Shown: positions 23,855 through 33,375 of the stretch, piece by piece
Position numbering within the stretch: position 1 is the first letter of the stretch
How the letters are laid out: every line of letters begins with the position of its first letter
Source of the DNA: Agromyces atrinae
GTDB lineage: Bacteria > Actinomycetota > Actinomycetes > Actinomycetales > Microbacteriaceae
Direction: 5' to 3'
DNA length: 64,000 bases
Assembly (NCBI RefSeq): GCF_013407835.1
Contig: NZ_JACCBI010000001.1
Location: 2,356,001 to 2,420,000, forward strand
Notes under the pieces: generated by a model
Databases searched by the model: none
Seen by the model: only the letters and a program-made list of their open reading frames with translations
Told to the model about the DNA's origin: nothing
Position numbers and translations under genes: made by a program

Positions 23855-25840
23855 TCACCCGCCCTTCACCCGTCTCTCGGCACCGACCTGCTGTGCGATG
23901 AGCGCGGAGCGGGCGGTCGCAAGATCGCCCGCGACCGCGGGGAGCACTCCGCCCGGCAGCTCGACGTCGACCGGCCTACGGCGCGCCGTGATGGCGTCCG
24001 CCAGATCGTCGAGGGCCGAAGCGACCGCGTCGACCGCTTCAGCATCCTGCGCCGCCCCTGACGCCTCCGCCTCTGTCGCGGCCGCCGTCACGGCATCCGT
24101 CACGCGCTCGAGTGCCGCCACCTCGGGAAGCCACGACGCCGAGGCGGCGCTGATCGCCGGCGGCTCAGCGAGCGCTTTCGCCACGGTCGTCCGCAGGTCG
24201 GAGATACGGCGGTAGACACCGCGCCGCAGCGTCGAGCGATCCGGGTCGTCGGGCTGGCTCAGCGCGACGCGCGCGTAGACACTGATCGCGTGCGCGAGCG
24301 CCGCCACGGGCACGGCGAGGTGGCGCGGCGCATGCCACGTCTGCGGCCACGGCAGGTAGCCGAGGACGAGCACGATCGCGCACCCGAGAAGCGTGTCGAG
24401 CAGGCGGGCCTCGACGAGGCTCGAGCTGTCGCTCACGTGCAGTTCGACGAGCAGTACCGCGAGCGGCGTCGTCACGATCGAGTACAGCCCGTAGTTCCGC
24501 GGCATGACGATGGGCATACTCGCGGCGAGGATCAGGATGACGAGGATCTGCCAGCCGTCCCGCGGAATGACGGCGACCGCGAGTGCGCCGATCGCGACGC
24601 CGATGAGGGTTCCCACTCCGCGCTGCACGGCGCGACCGAAGATCGAACCGAAGTCGGGCTTCATGACCTGTGCGACCGTCAGCATGACGAGGTAGGGGCG
24701 TTCGAGCTGCCACGCGGCGCACAGCGCTTGGGCGACGGCGATGCAGAGCACGAGCCGCAGGATCGAGTTCCACAGTTCGGTACCCGAGGTGAGGGCGCGG
24801 CCGGCGCCGCGGAGGCGACCGATGACGGTGGGCGCCTGCGGCAGCGCGAGATCGGTGCCATCGCCCACCGGGCCGCTCGCCCGCGCACTCACGCCGGAGA
24901 CGACGTGGGCCACATGCGCGATCGACGTGGCGAGCGCCGGGTCGCCCCCGCTCGCGTGCGGCGCACTCGGTGCCGGACGAGCAGGGTTCGAGACCCACGC
25001 CGCGACGCCTCGCAGATAGTCGAGCACCTCAGCATCGACATCCCGTTCGTCCTCGGCGGCGGCGATCGCGGCATCCACGACCGGAGCCGACGCGTTCAGC
25101 ACGGCGACGAGCGTCTGCCACCGCCGATCGTGGGCGGCGAGCTCGGTGCGGGCGGCGACGAGCACGTCGTAGGCGTCGTTGAGAGCGCCCGTCAGAGCGT
25201 CGCCCGCCGCTGTGCGGCCCGCTGCGCTGCCGGCCGACAGCTGGGCGACGATCGCGTCGTAGACACGCGCGACGGCGCGACGCTCGGGCGCGAACTCCCG
25301 GCCCTCGTACGCCGCAGCTGCCATCGTCAGGAGCAGTCGCCACGCAGCCCCGGCGAAGAAGATGAGAGGAGCCATCCACGGCGAGGAGAGGCCGAAATCG
25401 GCGTTGGCCGCCGTCACCGTGTACATGAGGAAGTACACGGCCGATTTCGATGCCGTCGCGCTGATCGCACCCGAGATTCCCGAGAGCAGTGCAGCCACGA
25501 TCACCGCGACGAGCGTCGCCACGACGTGCCCGTGCACCGCGGTTCCGATTCCGAACCCGATCGTCGCCATCATCGATGCGAGGGCCATACGGTGCACGCG
25601 CTCGATGCCGGCGGAACCGAGGTCCATGGCCGACGCCACGAGGGCTCCCATCGACGCGAGCGCCCCCGCACCGATCACCGCGTCGTTCGTGGGCGCGAAC
25701 AACAGGGCGAGACCGACGGGCGCCGTGATGCCCACGGCGGTGAGTGCGACCCTGTCCCACGGAATCGGCGCCCGCTGAGAACGAGTGAGCGCACGCATCC
25801 ACGCTTTCGACTCCTCGACAGCGTGGGCGATCCGGCTCAT
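23855..25840 (-). CDS. FUSC family membrane protein
   Basis: A 661-residue protein with two blocks of five to six hydrophobic helices (residues about 25-175 and 365-500), each followed by a long cytosolic helical region, as in FUSC/YccS/aromatic-acid-efflux AaeB-like proteins. The second block has the family stretch RAVQRGVGTLIGVAIGALAVAVIP. Members are linked to efflux of small organic acids. The ATG at 25840 overlaps the stop of the DMT-type gene, placing it as the last gene of the gadB-led run; acid-anion export would fit that context, but this is inference. Confidence 0.85.
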   Translation of the reverse strand: MSRIAHAVEESKAWMRALTRSQRAPIPWDRVALTAVGITAPVGLALLFAPTNDAVIGAGALASMGALVASAMDLGSAGIERVHRMALASMMATIGFGIGTAVHGHVVATLVAVIVAALLSGISGAISATASKSAVYFLMYTVTAANADFGLSSPWMAPLIFFAGAAWRLLLTMAAAAYEGREFAPERRAVARVYDAIVAQLSAGSAAGRTAAGDALTGALNDAYDVLVAARTELAAHDRRWQTLVAVLNASAPVVDAAIAAAEDERDVDAEVLDYLRGVAAWVSNPARPAPSAPHASGGDPALATSIAHVAHVVSGVSARASGPVGDGTDLALPQAPTVIGRLRGAGRALTSGTELWNSILRLVLCIAVAQALCAAWQLERPYLVMLTVAQVMKPDFGSIFGRAVQRGVGTLIGVAIGALAVAVIPRDGWQILVILILAASMPIVMPRNYGLYSIVTTPLAVLLVELHVSDSSSLVEARLLDTLLGCAIVLVLGYLPWPQTWHAPRHLAVPVAALAHAISVYARVALSQPDDPDRSTLRRGVYRRISDLRTTVAKALAEPPAISAASASWLPEVAALERVTDAVTAAATEAEASGAAQDAEAVDAVASALDDLADAITARRRPVDVELPGGVLPAVAGDLATARSALIAQQVGAERRVKGG

Positions 25841-26742
25841 TCGGCGCGACTCTCCGCTCGCGACAGGGCGAAGACGCCGACGATGGCGATCGCGCCGGCC
25901 ACCGCGAACACGACGAACGCCCACGGCGCGGCACTGCTCGCCTCCCCGAGGATGACGATGCCGAGCGTCACCGCGACGGCCGGGTCGACGACCGTGAGGC
26001 CCGCGACGACGACATCGGGACGGTTCGCCGCGTGGGCTCGCTGCACGAAGTAGACCGAGAGGCCTCCCGCGATTCCGATGCCCGCGATGCAGACGAGGGT
26101 GAGCGTGTTCTCGACATTCCACGTCAGACCGCCCGAGTGCAATGCGGTCTGCACGCGCAGAATGACGGTCTTGCCGAGCGTCGCGACGAAGGCGGAGTAG
26201 ATGCCGCCGAGCAGTACCCACATGACGGGCGGCGTGCGGCGGTGGCGGCCGAGGTACCAGACGGCGGCAGTCGTCACGAGGACGAAACCGAGCACGACGA
26301 GGATCGCGATGAGCTGCACGTCGGTGATCGCGTGCTGCGTGCTGACGAGGGCGGCGACGGTGACGAAACCGGCGACACCGACGACGCACGTGGCGATCGA
26401 GATCAGTACCGCGCGCGACGGCATCTGGTGGGCGAAGAGAGCCGTGAGGAGCACGGTGAACACGAGAGCGACGACACCGATGGGCTGCACGACCATGAGC
26501 GGTGCGAAGGCGAGGCTGCCCATTTGCAGCACGATGGCGACACCGAGCATGACCCCGCCGATGAGCCAGAAGCGGTTGCGGACGAGGTTCACGGCCTTCG
26601 AACCGGAGGCGCCACTCGCCACTCCCGCTTCCATCGAGCGGACGCCTCGAGCCTGCAAGAGGTTGCCGACGGCGAGGGCCGCGGCCGAGGTGACGGCGAG
26701 TGCGATTCCGATCAGGGGTGCCGAGCTCGGTTCCACGGTCAT
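25837..26742 (-). CDS. DMT-superfamily (EamA/NIPA-like) transporter
   Basis: A 301-residue permease with nine to ten short hydrophobic helices. The repeat pattern (LAVGNLLQARGVRSMEAG ... GGLSVYFVQRAHAANRPDVVVAGLTVVDP) resembles actinobacterial DMT-family proteins of NIPA/EamA type, thought to move metabolites or Mg2+. The ATG overlaps the antiporter stop (26739-26742), and its stop overlaps the FUSC start. It is a candidate for the missing amino-acid/GABA exchange step of the GadB module, but its family gives no direct support for that. Confidence 0.82.
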   Translation of the reverse strand: MTVEPSSAPLIGIALAVTSAAALAVGNLLQARGVRSMEAGVASGASGSKAVNLVRNRFWLIGGVMLGVAIVLQMGSLAFAPLMVVQPIGVVALVFTVLLTALFAHQMPSRAVLISIATCVVGVAGFVTVAALVSTQHAITDVQLIAILVVLGFVLVTTAAVWYLGRHRRTPPVMWVLLGGIYSAFVATLGKTVILRVQTALHSGGLTWNVENTLTLVCIAGIGIAGGLSVYFVQRAHAANRPDVVVAGLTVVDPAVAVTLGIVILGEASSAAPWAFVVFAVAGAIAIVGVFALSRAESRAE

Positions 26743-28391
26743 CTCTCGCTTTCCAGATGGAGCTTCACGCTGATCTCGTACGCGTCGAGCTCGTCGAGGA
26801 CGTATCGCAGGGCGCTCGTGCTGTGGCGCCCGGAGCGGCCGAGTTCGTGCAGTCGCTCGCGCATCACGGCGAGCAGCGCGAGTTCGAACTCGAGCGCCTC
26901 GGGGGTCACCGCGTCGCCGGCCGAATCGAGTCCCGCGATGAACCTCGATGCCGGCAGCGCGTAGACCTCGGGCGAGAACGGCCTCCGGTCGCTCCGATGT
27001 ACGCGCCCGCCGTCGATCGCCTCGAGCGCGGATGACCGCAGCCGGGCATCGATCTCGCGGATCTCCTCGCGCGGCGGCCCGCTCTCGCCCGCCCGGCGCA
27101 GCCCGAGCAGGCGCGCGAGCACGGGCAGCGTGAGTCCCTGCAGCAGGAGGCTCCCGGCCGCGACGAGGAACGCGATGAACACCAAGAGGTCGCGGTCGGG
27201 GGTGTCGCGCGGCAAGGTCTGCGCCGCAGCCAAGGTCACGGCACCGCGCATGCCCGCCCACACGATGATCGTGTTGTGCTTCCACGTCAGGGGCGACGAC
27301 TCGAAGTAGTCGATGTCGGCGCGCATACGACCGACGCGCGGGTCATGGGCTCCGTCGTCGCGCGCCGAGATGCGGCTCCGCACCGCTTTCTTCACACGCA
27401 CGGTGTGCACCCGCAGCATGGGGAAGACATAGGCGGCGCGCACCAGCATGAGAATCACGAAGGCGAGAGCAGCGACGCCGACGCCCATCATGAGCCCGTC
27501 GTCCGACGAGAGATTGCTCTCGACGATGCCCCACAGTTCGAGACCCATGATGAGGAACACCACGCCCTCGAGCAGGAACGCGATCGTGCGCCAGTTCAAC
27601 TTGTCGGAGATGCGCTGCTCGGGGGTCAGCCAACGCACCGAGCCCTGCCCGCACACCACTCCCGCGACGACGGCCGCGACGAGTCCCGAACCGCCGAGGG
27701 CGTCGGTCGGCAGGTAGGCGAGGTAGGGGATCGTCAGGCCGAGGGCCGTGTTCGCCGTCGCGCTCGTCGTCCATGCGCGCAACCGCAACGCGATGGCGCC
27801 CGCGAGCGCGCCGATGAGGATCGCCGAGAGAACCGCCCACGCGAACGAGCCAAGAGTCGTCAGGAACGAGAACCCGGCGGCGCCGGCGACGATCGCTGTG
27901 CGCAGGAGAACGAGGGCCGTCGCATCGTTCAGCAGCGACTCGCCCTGCAGCACCGTCACGACGCGGCGGGGAACGCCGAGCTTCTGCACGATCGTCGTCG
28001 CGACGGCATCCGTGGGGCTGAGGATCGCGCCGAGCGCGACGGCCAGCGGGAAGCCGAGGCCGGGGATCGCCCAGAAGAAGAACAGTCCGAGCACGAGTGA
28101 GCTCACGACGACGAGCAGCACGCTGAGGCCCCCGATCGCCGCGAAGTCGCGGCGGAACTCGATGGCCGGGGCTGAGACGGCGGCCGAGAAGAGCAGGGGT
28201 GGCAGGACCGCGATGAGGATGACGTCGGGTGGCACCTCGACGGCGGGTACGGCCGGGATGAAACTGATGCACACCCCGACGGCGACGAGGATGAGCGGGC
28301 CGGCCACCCCGGTACGGCTCGAGAGCGAGTGGGAGAACACCACGATGAGGATCGCGGCGATGACCACGATGATGGCGAGGTCGATCGACAT
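26739..28391 (-). CDS. Na+/H+ antiporter, CPA1 family
   Basis: A 550-residue CPA1/NhaP-type antiporter with about 12 membrane helices. Key features are the ion-binding region ALGAILSPTDAVATTIVQK and GESLLNDATALVLLR (the Asp pair typical for NhaP/NHE) and the Arg in GMRGAVTLAAAQTLP. A cytosolic C-terminal tail of about 150 residues ends the protein. It exchanges cytosolic Na+/K+ and H+. The start at 28391 shares one base with the preceding CPA2 stop (TGATG). Two antiporters side by side behind gadB suggest pH homeostasis. Confidence 0.92.
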   Translation of the reverse strand: MSIDLAIIVVIAAILIVVFSHSLSSRTGVAGPLILVAVGVCISFIPAVPAVEVPPDVILIAVLPPLLFSAAVSAPAIEFRRDFAAIGGLSVLLVVVSSLVLGLFFFWAIPGLGFPLAVALGAILSPTDAVATTIVQKLGVPRRVVTVLQGESLLNDATALVLLRTAIVAGAAGFSFLTTLGSFAWAVLSAILIGALAGAIALRLRAWTTSATANTALGLTIPYLAYLPTDALGGSGLVAAVVAGVVCGQGSVRWLTPEQRISDKLNWRTIAFLLEGVVFLIMGLELWGIVESNLSSDDGLMMGVGVAALAFVILMLVRAAYVFPMLRVHTVRVKKAVRSRISARDDGAHDPRVGRMRADIDYFESSPLTWKHNTIIVWAGMRGAVTLAAAQTLPRDTPDRDLLVFIAFLVAAGSLLLQGLTLPVLARLLGLRRAGESGPPREEIREIDARLRSSALEAIDGGRVHRSDRRPFSPEVYALPASRFIAGLDSAGDAVTPEALEFELALLAVMRERLHELGRSGRHSTSALRYVLDELDAYEISVKLHLESER

Positions 28392-29548
28392 CAGTGCACC
28401 TTTCGGCGAATCGCCATGGCGGTCGCGGGGAGGATGAGGATGGAGAGCATGCCCGCGGCGACGAGCACCGAGGCGGCTGCGGGCGGCAGGACGCCACTCG
28501 AGACGCCGATCGCGGTCACCGCGACGATGATCGGCAGGCCCGTCGCACCCATGAGGCCGACGGCGATGCGCTCGCGCCACGAGGCGCCCGCAGGGGCGGC
28601 GAGCATCGAGGGGATGCCGCGCACGACGAGGAAGACGACGAGGGTCACCGGCACGAATGCGATGAGGATCGGGGTCTCGAGAAGCGCGGCGAGGTCGAAC
28701 GTGACGCCCGTGTAGACGAAGAAGACGGGAACGAGGAAGCCGAATGCGACGCCCTCGATCTTGCTCTCGACGGCATCGCGGTCGGGTTCGCTCGCGTCGC
28801 GCATGACGAGGCGCCAGACGATGCCCGCGGTGAACGCGCCGAGCAGCATGTCGATGTCGAGCGCGATACTGAGGGCGACGAGGGCCGTGAGCATCACGAA
28901 GACCGCGCGGATCGCGAACTGCCCCGAGGTGTGCAGCGTCGTATTGACGAACCGGTACATCGCTCCGTGCGGGAGCGAGACCGACAGCCAGATCGCCGCG
29001 GCCGCGACGAGCGCGAAGATCACGAGCACCACGGTCGAGGGACCGGGCGAGCGTGAACCGAGGAAGACCGAGATCGCGAGCAGCGGACCGAACTCGCCGA
29101 CGGCACCGATCGCGCCGACGGCGAGCCCGAAGGGAGATCGGAGCTCGCCGGCATCCCGGAGGATAGGCAGGAGCGTGCCGAGTGCCGTCGAACAGAGCGC
29201 GATGCCGATGATGACGGCGGCCCCGCCCGGGTCGAGCACCATCCCGATTCCGAGCCCGACCGCAATGCTGATCAGCCAGCCGCCAACAGCGTTTCGCCCC
29301 GTCCGCCCGCGAAAGGCAGCGAAGTCGATCTCGCTTCCCGCGATGAAGAACAGCATCGCGAGACCGATCGAGGCGAGCGTCGCCATGAACGCCGACGGGC
29401 CGGCCCACCCGAGCACGCTCGGGCCGATGACGATACCGAGGAGGAGTTCGAAGACGACGATGGGGATGCGCACCCACGGCGAGAGGCCGCGAACGACGAG
29501 GGGCGCGAGCAGTGCCATCAGAGGCACGAGGAAGAGGACCGCTTCCAC
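28391..29548 (-). CDS. Cation:proton antiporter, CPA2 family
   Basis: A 385-residue KefB/GerN-type antiporter membrane domain with 12-13 helices and no C-terminal RCK domain. It has the N-terminal VFELLLGIVIGPSVLG, the FFIAGSEIDF helix and GAIGAVGEFGPLLAI. The GTG start at 29548 follows the GAP-family gene by only six bases. CPA2 members exchange K+ or Na+ for H+; without regulatory domains, gating cannot be predicted. It is coupled to the CPA1 antiporter downstream. Confidence 0.9.
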   Translation of the reverse strand: MEAVLFLVPLMALLAPLVVRGLSPWVRIPIVVFELLLGIVIGPSVLGWAGPSAFMATLASIGLAMLFFIAGSEIDFAAFRGRTGRNAVGGWLISIAVGLGIGMVLDPGGAAVIIGIALCSTALGTLLPILRDAGELRSPFGLAVGAIGAVGEFGPLLAISVFLGSRSPGPSTVVLVIFALVAAAAIWLSVSLPHGAMYRFVNTTLHTSGQFAIRAVFVMLTALVALSIALDIDMLLGAFTAGIVWRLVMRDASEPDRDAVESKIEGVAFGFLVPVFFVYTGVTFDLAALLETPILIAFVPVTLVVFLVVRGIPSMLAAPAGASWRERIAVGLMGATGLPIIVAVTAIGVSSGVLPPAAASVLVAAGMLSILILPATAMAIRRKVH

Positions 29549-29554
29549 GCGTCG

Positions 29555-30226
29555 TCACCCCGCCAGGTCGGCGATACCGGCACCGATGAGCTTGAAGCCG
29601 AGGATGACGAAGAGCACCGTCATGATGACCGCGTGGTTCGAGACGAGCCACGTGCGTGCGCCCGTGAGCAGCCCTTCCACCTTCGACGGGGCGACGACGC
29701 TGATGACCCAGGGAATCGCGACACCGATGACACCGATCAACCCGAAGATGAGGATGACGGCGACGATCTCGTGCACGGGGAGTGACGCCTGCGAGATACG
29801 ACCACCCGCGGCGATGAGCAGCGGCAGGTCTTTCGGCGAGAGCGGGCCCGAGATGATGACGCCCACGAGGAACGCGCCGCCGAGGCCCAGCCCGTCGAGG
29901 CGGGCCATCCACTTCGGCGTCTCGTGCGACCCGCGATTGCGCCACTGCAGCACGGCGAGGACGAGGAGCCCGAGACCGAGCACGATCTCGATGACGTCGA
30001 TCGTGATGTGCGGACCCGAGTCGGGATCGTCGGCTCCCGCAGACCGGCCGATGAGTACCAGTGACGCCACAAGACCGATGGCGAAGGTGTAACACCCGGC
30101 GATGAAGGCCGTGCCGTTGGTGCGGCCGTTGCCGGCGGTGGCCATCAAGATGACCGCGACGATCGAGAGCGGACTGATCGCGATCGCGATGCCCAGTGTC
30201 AGCAGGTCGGCGAGAACAACGATCAT
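29555..30226 (-). CDS. GAP family (Sap, LysE-like) membrane protein
   Basis: A 223-residue six-helix protein of the GAP/Sap family, related to LysE-type exporters. It shows LLTLGIAIAISPLSIVAVILM at the start, then SGPLSPKDLPLLIAAGG and a final TVLFVILGFKLIGAGI. In mycobacteria Sap is linked to glycolipid and sulfolipid transport. The ATG overlaps the upstream stop at 30223-30226. In this operon it may export a small molecule; specificity unknown. Confidence 0.85.
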   Translation of the reverse strand: MIVVLADLLTLGIAIAISPLSIVAVILMATAGNGRTNGTAFIAGCYTFAIGLVASLVLIGRSAGADDPDSGPHITIDVIEIVLGLGLLVLAVLQWRNRGSHETPKWMARLDGLGLGGAFLVGVIISGPLSPKDLPLLIAAGGRISQASLPVHEIVAVILIFGLIGVIGVAIPWVISVVAPSKVEGLLTGARTWLVSNHAVIMTVLFVILGFKLIGAGIADLAG

Positions 30227-31563
30227 CCGTCACCCTCGGCGGGCGCGGCCGACGGCGCGACGTCGTCGGGTCGGCGCTGCAGCAATTCGGCGACGAGCAG
30301 AACCAGCAGCGCGACGATGAGGGTGCCGATGACGTGCCCGACTGTCAGGGGACGCATCGCGAAGAGCACAACGACCGCGAGCACGCCGAGGCCGATGCGC
30401 ACCCCCACGCGGTACCGGCCGAGCCACCGACCGAACGCCCCGGTCTGCAGCCCCCGGGTCGCGAGCGAACGGCGCGCAGACCCGGTCAGCGAGTCGGTCA
30501 CGCGGCGCAGGCGCCCGGCGGCGCGCGAGCGGCCGGTCACCCAGCCGACGAGGGCGATGATGAGCCCCACGAGTGCGAAGATCCACGCGGTCTGGCGCAT
30601 GTCATCGATGAGCTGCGTGTAGATGACGTCGATCGCGCTCGGCGAGAGGGCGAGCTGCGAGGCGACCGATGCCACGAGGAGCGAGCCGATGCCGAGGGTC
30701 GCGCCGAGGGAAGCCGCGCCGAGTCCGATTCCGAGACCACTGCCGAGCACGGCGACACTCCGCCGCCGCGCAAGGGCGATACCCAACCCGAACAGCACGA
30801 GGGTGACGACCGGCAGCCACCAACCCACGGCGTCGGCGACCGCGTAGCCGGTACGGATGGCGATGAGGCTCTCGCCGCTGCCAACGATGATGGTGCGATC
30901 GATCACCGGAATGAGGGATGCGACTCCGATGCCCTGCTCGGTGAGGTTCGTCTTCACACCCTCGACAAGCGGGCCCACGGCGATGCCGAGTCGGTTGTCG
31001 GGCGTGAGTACGACGACCCCGCCGCCATCCGACGTCGAGGCGAGGGTGAGGGCCCGGTGCGCGCCGCGCAGGGTCATCTCGAACACGTCCGAGAACGCTT
31101 CGGATTCGATGACGGCGGCCACCGACGACGAGACGATGTTCTCCATGCCCGCAGCCGCCGGCTGGCGCAGGAGGCCGAGCGCGGCCGCCGCCCGGTCATC
31201 CATTCCGAGTTCGATGATGCCGTCGAACACGGCATCCGTCACTTCGACGAAGTCGACCTGCGAACGCACAGCCGTCATGGTCTCGTCGATGATGACCTGC
31301 TGCACCGCGGGGTCGTCGACGATCGGAGCCAGAGTCGAGACGAATGCCTCCTCCTCGACGAGCTGCGCACGCGTCCATGCGCCGACGATCGACACGGGCA
31401 CGAGGATCGTGGCGATCACGATGATCAGCGTGGACGCCACCGAGCGCCACCAACCGCCCCGGGGCCTCTCGTCCACGCCGATGCGCCGAGCGAGGGCGGC
31501 ATTCTCGGCCTCAACGGCCTTCAGCCGAACCGTGAGCGTTTCGATATCCGGCGTAGCAGTCAT
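30223..31563 (-). CDS. Membrane protein with large extracytoplasmic domain, unknown function
   Basis: A 446-residue protein: a short N-terminal coiled coil (ETLTVRLKAVEAENAALARR), a first membrane helix (TLIIVIATILVPVSIVGAW), a roughly 200-residue external domain, three central helices (about 230-320) and two C-terminal helices. The external part resembles the actinobacterial family of integral membrane proteins of unknown function found beside GAP-family genes. The start at 31563 has AGGAGTG ahead of it. It overlaps the GAP gene by four bases and probably belongs to the same complex or stress response. Confidence 0.82.
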   Translation of the reverse strand: MTATPDIETLTVRLKAVEAENAALARRIGVDERPRGGWWRSVASTLIIVIATILVPVSIVGAWTRAQLVEEEAFVSTLAPIVDDPAVQQVIIDETMTAVRSQVDFVEVTDAVFDGIIELGMDDRAAAALGLLRQPAAAGMENIVSSSVAAVIESEAFSDVFEMTLRGAHRALTLASTSDGGGVVVLTPDNRLGIAVGPLVEGVKTNLTEQGIGVASLIPVIDRTIIVGSGESLIAIRTGYAVADAVGWWLPVVTLVLFGLGIALARRRSVAVLGSGLGIGLGAASLGATLGIGSLLVASVASQLALSPSAIDVIYTQLIDDMRQTAWIFALVGLIIALVGWVTGRSRAAGRLRRVTDSLTGSARRSLATRGLQTGAFGRWLGRYRVGVRIGLGVLAVVVLFAMRPLTVGHVIGTLIVALLVLLVAELLQRRPDDVAPSAAPAEGDG

Positions 31564-31573
31564 GGGTGCACTC

Positions 31574-32626
31574 CTAGGGCGTGACGCTGCGCGCTCGACC
31601 GGCATTGTGGACGTTGCGGAGGAACAGGATGATCCAGCTGAAGATGAGCACGGCGGAGACGAGCTCGACGGCAGTGAGGTTGTAGATGCCCGTGGCGAAG
31701 AGTACGGCGAGCACGATGATCACTCCGACGTAGACGAAGCCGAGCGCCACGAAGACCTTGGGCATCGAGGGGATGAACCACGGCAGACCGATGACGAGGG
31801 CGGCGAAGGCGACGCCCATGCCTGTCGCGACCGTGTTGTGAAGCAGGAAGAAACGGTCGACGGGGAAGACGCCGACGCACGCGAGCAGCACGCCGAGCAG
31901 CACGAACAGTGCGCGCACGATCGCACGACGGCGACGATCGGTCGTCGTCGCGGCGGGCAGCGCCGCGGTGCCGAAGCGTGCGATGGTCGTGATCAGCACT
32001 CCCGACACGACGAGAGTGAGATTGAAGGTCAGCGCCGACACGTCGTGCGTGATACCGAGGGCGGACAGGTTCATCTGCCACCACTGCGGGTCGGTCGAGC
32101 TCAGCATCGCCGCGACCATGCCGACCACGAGGAAGATGGCGAGCACGAGCGAGAGGTGGCGAGGCGAGAGGCTCGCGCCGCTCACGAAGGCGAGGTAGGC
32201 GCTGAGCGCCGCCGCGGTCGCCGCGAGCACGACAGCCGGCGACGCGTACACGGTCGCTCCGACGAAGCTACGGTCGAGGATCGTCGCGAGACCGATCCAG
32301 CCGAGGAGCGCGATCGCACCGTGAGCGGCCGAGAGGGCGATGAGGTCGAACCAGCGATAGCGCGCGGCATCAGTGTCATCCGGATCGACATCGGCGGCGC
32401 GTCGGGGAAGGAGGCGCGACACCGCGAAGCCGACGGCGGCCGCGATCGCGCCCGCGATGGCGGTGAAGTCACCGAGCGAACGACGACCGTCGATCGGGAG
32501 TTCTCGCCCCCAGAAGACGAACACGGCGACGAGCGCCGTGGCCGCGAAGGCGAAGGCGCCGACAGCGAGAGCGAACGACTCGTCGTCGAGCGCCGGGCGC
32601 GAGGCTCGGGCGATCGAGGTGCTCAC
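31574..32626 (-). CDS. DUF998-like multi-pass membrane protein
   Basis: A 350-residue protein with about nine hydrophobic helices. The central part (WWQMNLSALGITHD, then SALTFNLTLVVSGVL) fits DUF998, a family of six-helix membrane proteins of unknown role; the N-terminal 150 residues add three to four helices. The GTG start at 32626 overlaps the preceding stop. It sits ten bases before the next operon gene. No catalytic residue can be named. Confidence 0.8.
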   Translation of the reverse strand: MSTSIARASRPALDDESFALAVGAFAFAATALVAVFVFWGRELPIDGRRSLGDFTAIAGAIAAAVGFAVSRLLPRRAADVDPDDTDAARYRWFDLIALSAAHGAIALLGWIGLATILDRSFVGATVYASPAVVLAATAAALSAYLAFVSGASLSPRHLSLVLAIFLVVGMVAAMLSSTDPQWWQMNLSALGITHDVSALTFNLTLVVSGVLITTIARFGTAALPAATTTDRRRRAIVRALFVLLGVLLACVGVFPVDRFFLLHNTVATGMGVAFAALVIGLPWFIPSMPKVFVALGFVYVGVIIVLAVLFATGIYNLTAVELVSAVLIFSWIILFLRNVHNAGRARSVTP

Positions 32627-33297
32627 GGAGCGACCGGCCGGTTGCGGTCCCAGAAGGGCAGCACGATGAGCGATGCGAGGAGGAAGCAGATGGCGCCGAT
32701 GAAGGTGCCGTTGTTCGCGAGCGAACCGCTGAGCGCATCGCCGCTCGGCAGAATGAATGCGCCGACCGCCGAGATCCCGAACGCGACGCATCCGACGAAG
32801 TTGATGAAGACCGACCACCAGGCGCGACGGCCGAGATCCCAGAGCTTCGCGACGTGGGCGTAGGCGATGAACGCGACGAAGCCGCTCACGAGGAACGCGA
32901 CGGAGCCGCCGGCATCCGGGTTCCAGACGAAGCGTTCTTCACTCGTGATGGTCTTCGCGTGCAGTGCGCCCGTCGTGCTCACGTTGAACATGATCGTGCC
33001 GAACGACTGCGTCGCCGCGGTGAGCCATTCGGCCCGGACCATCCGCCCCGGCGGGTACGACACCGGCACCGAGATGGCTCCGCTGAGGAACAACTGGATG
33101 AGACCGGCGGTCGTGAAGAACCACGCGCCGATGAAGAAGAGCAGGTTCGATCCGCTCGAACCAAGTGCCTCACTGAGCCCCGGAGCCGAACCGAGCGCGA
33201 AGAACGCGGAGCCGATCATGAAGCCCCAGCACTGCTTCGTCACGGTCGGGACGAACAGCCTCCGCGGCGGGTCGATGGTGGTCGTGGCGGCGGTCAT
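32623..33297 (-). CDS. Five- to six-helix membrane protein (YrhK-like)
   Basis: A 224-residue membrane protein. The first helices (GFMIGSAFFALGSAPGL, LLFFIGAWFFTTAGLIQLF) resemble YrhK-like proteins, and the rest adds three helices and ends WDRNRPVAP. It follows gadB by 78 bp and overlaps the DUF998-like gene, so it is the first membrane gene of the module. It is not a GadC-type antiporter (far too short). A role is unknown; the family match is by pattern only. Confidence 0.75.
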   Translation of the reverse strand: MTAATTTIDPPRRLFVPTVTKQCWGFMIGSAFFALGSAPGLSEALGSSGSNLLFFIGAWFFTTAGLIQLFLSGAISVPVSYPPGRMVRAEWLTAATQSFGTIMFNVSTTGALHAKTITSEERFVWNPDAGGSVAFLVSGFVAFIAYAHVAKLWDLGRRAWWSVFINFVGCVAFGISAVGAFILPSGDALSGSLANNGTFIGAICFLLASLIVLPFWDRNRPVAP

Positions 33298-33375
33298 GGT
33301 CTCGCTCTCTCGGTGCGTGCCGGTGGGACGCTGCGGGGAGGACGTCGAGCACGACGCCCTCCCCGCAGTGAACGA

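Noticed and set aside
26739..30233. An 1,164-codon minus-strand open frame
   Set aside because: Only the part from 28391 is the CPA1 antiporter. The upstream part is an Arg/Pro-rich shadow of the CPA2 and GAP-family genes in another frame, as expected at this GC content.
32623..33297. The membrane protein next to gadB as a GadC antiporter
   Set aside because: GadC has about 500 residues and 12 helices; this protein has 224 residues and no APC-family features.
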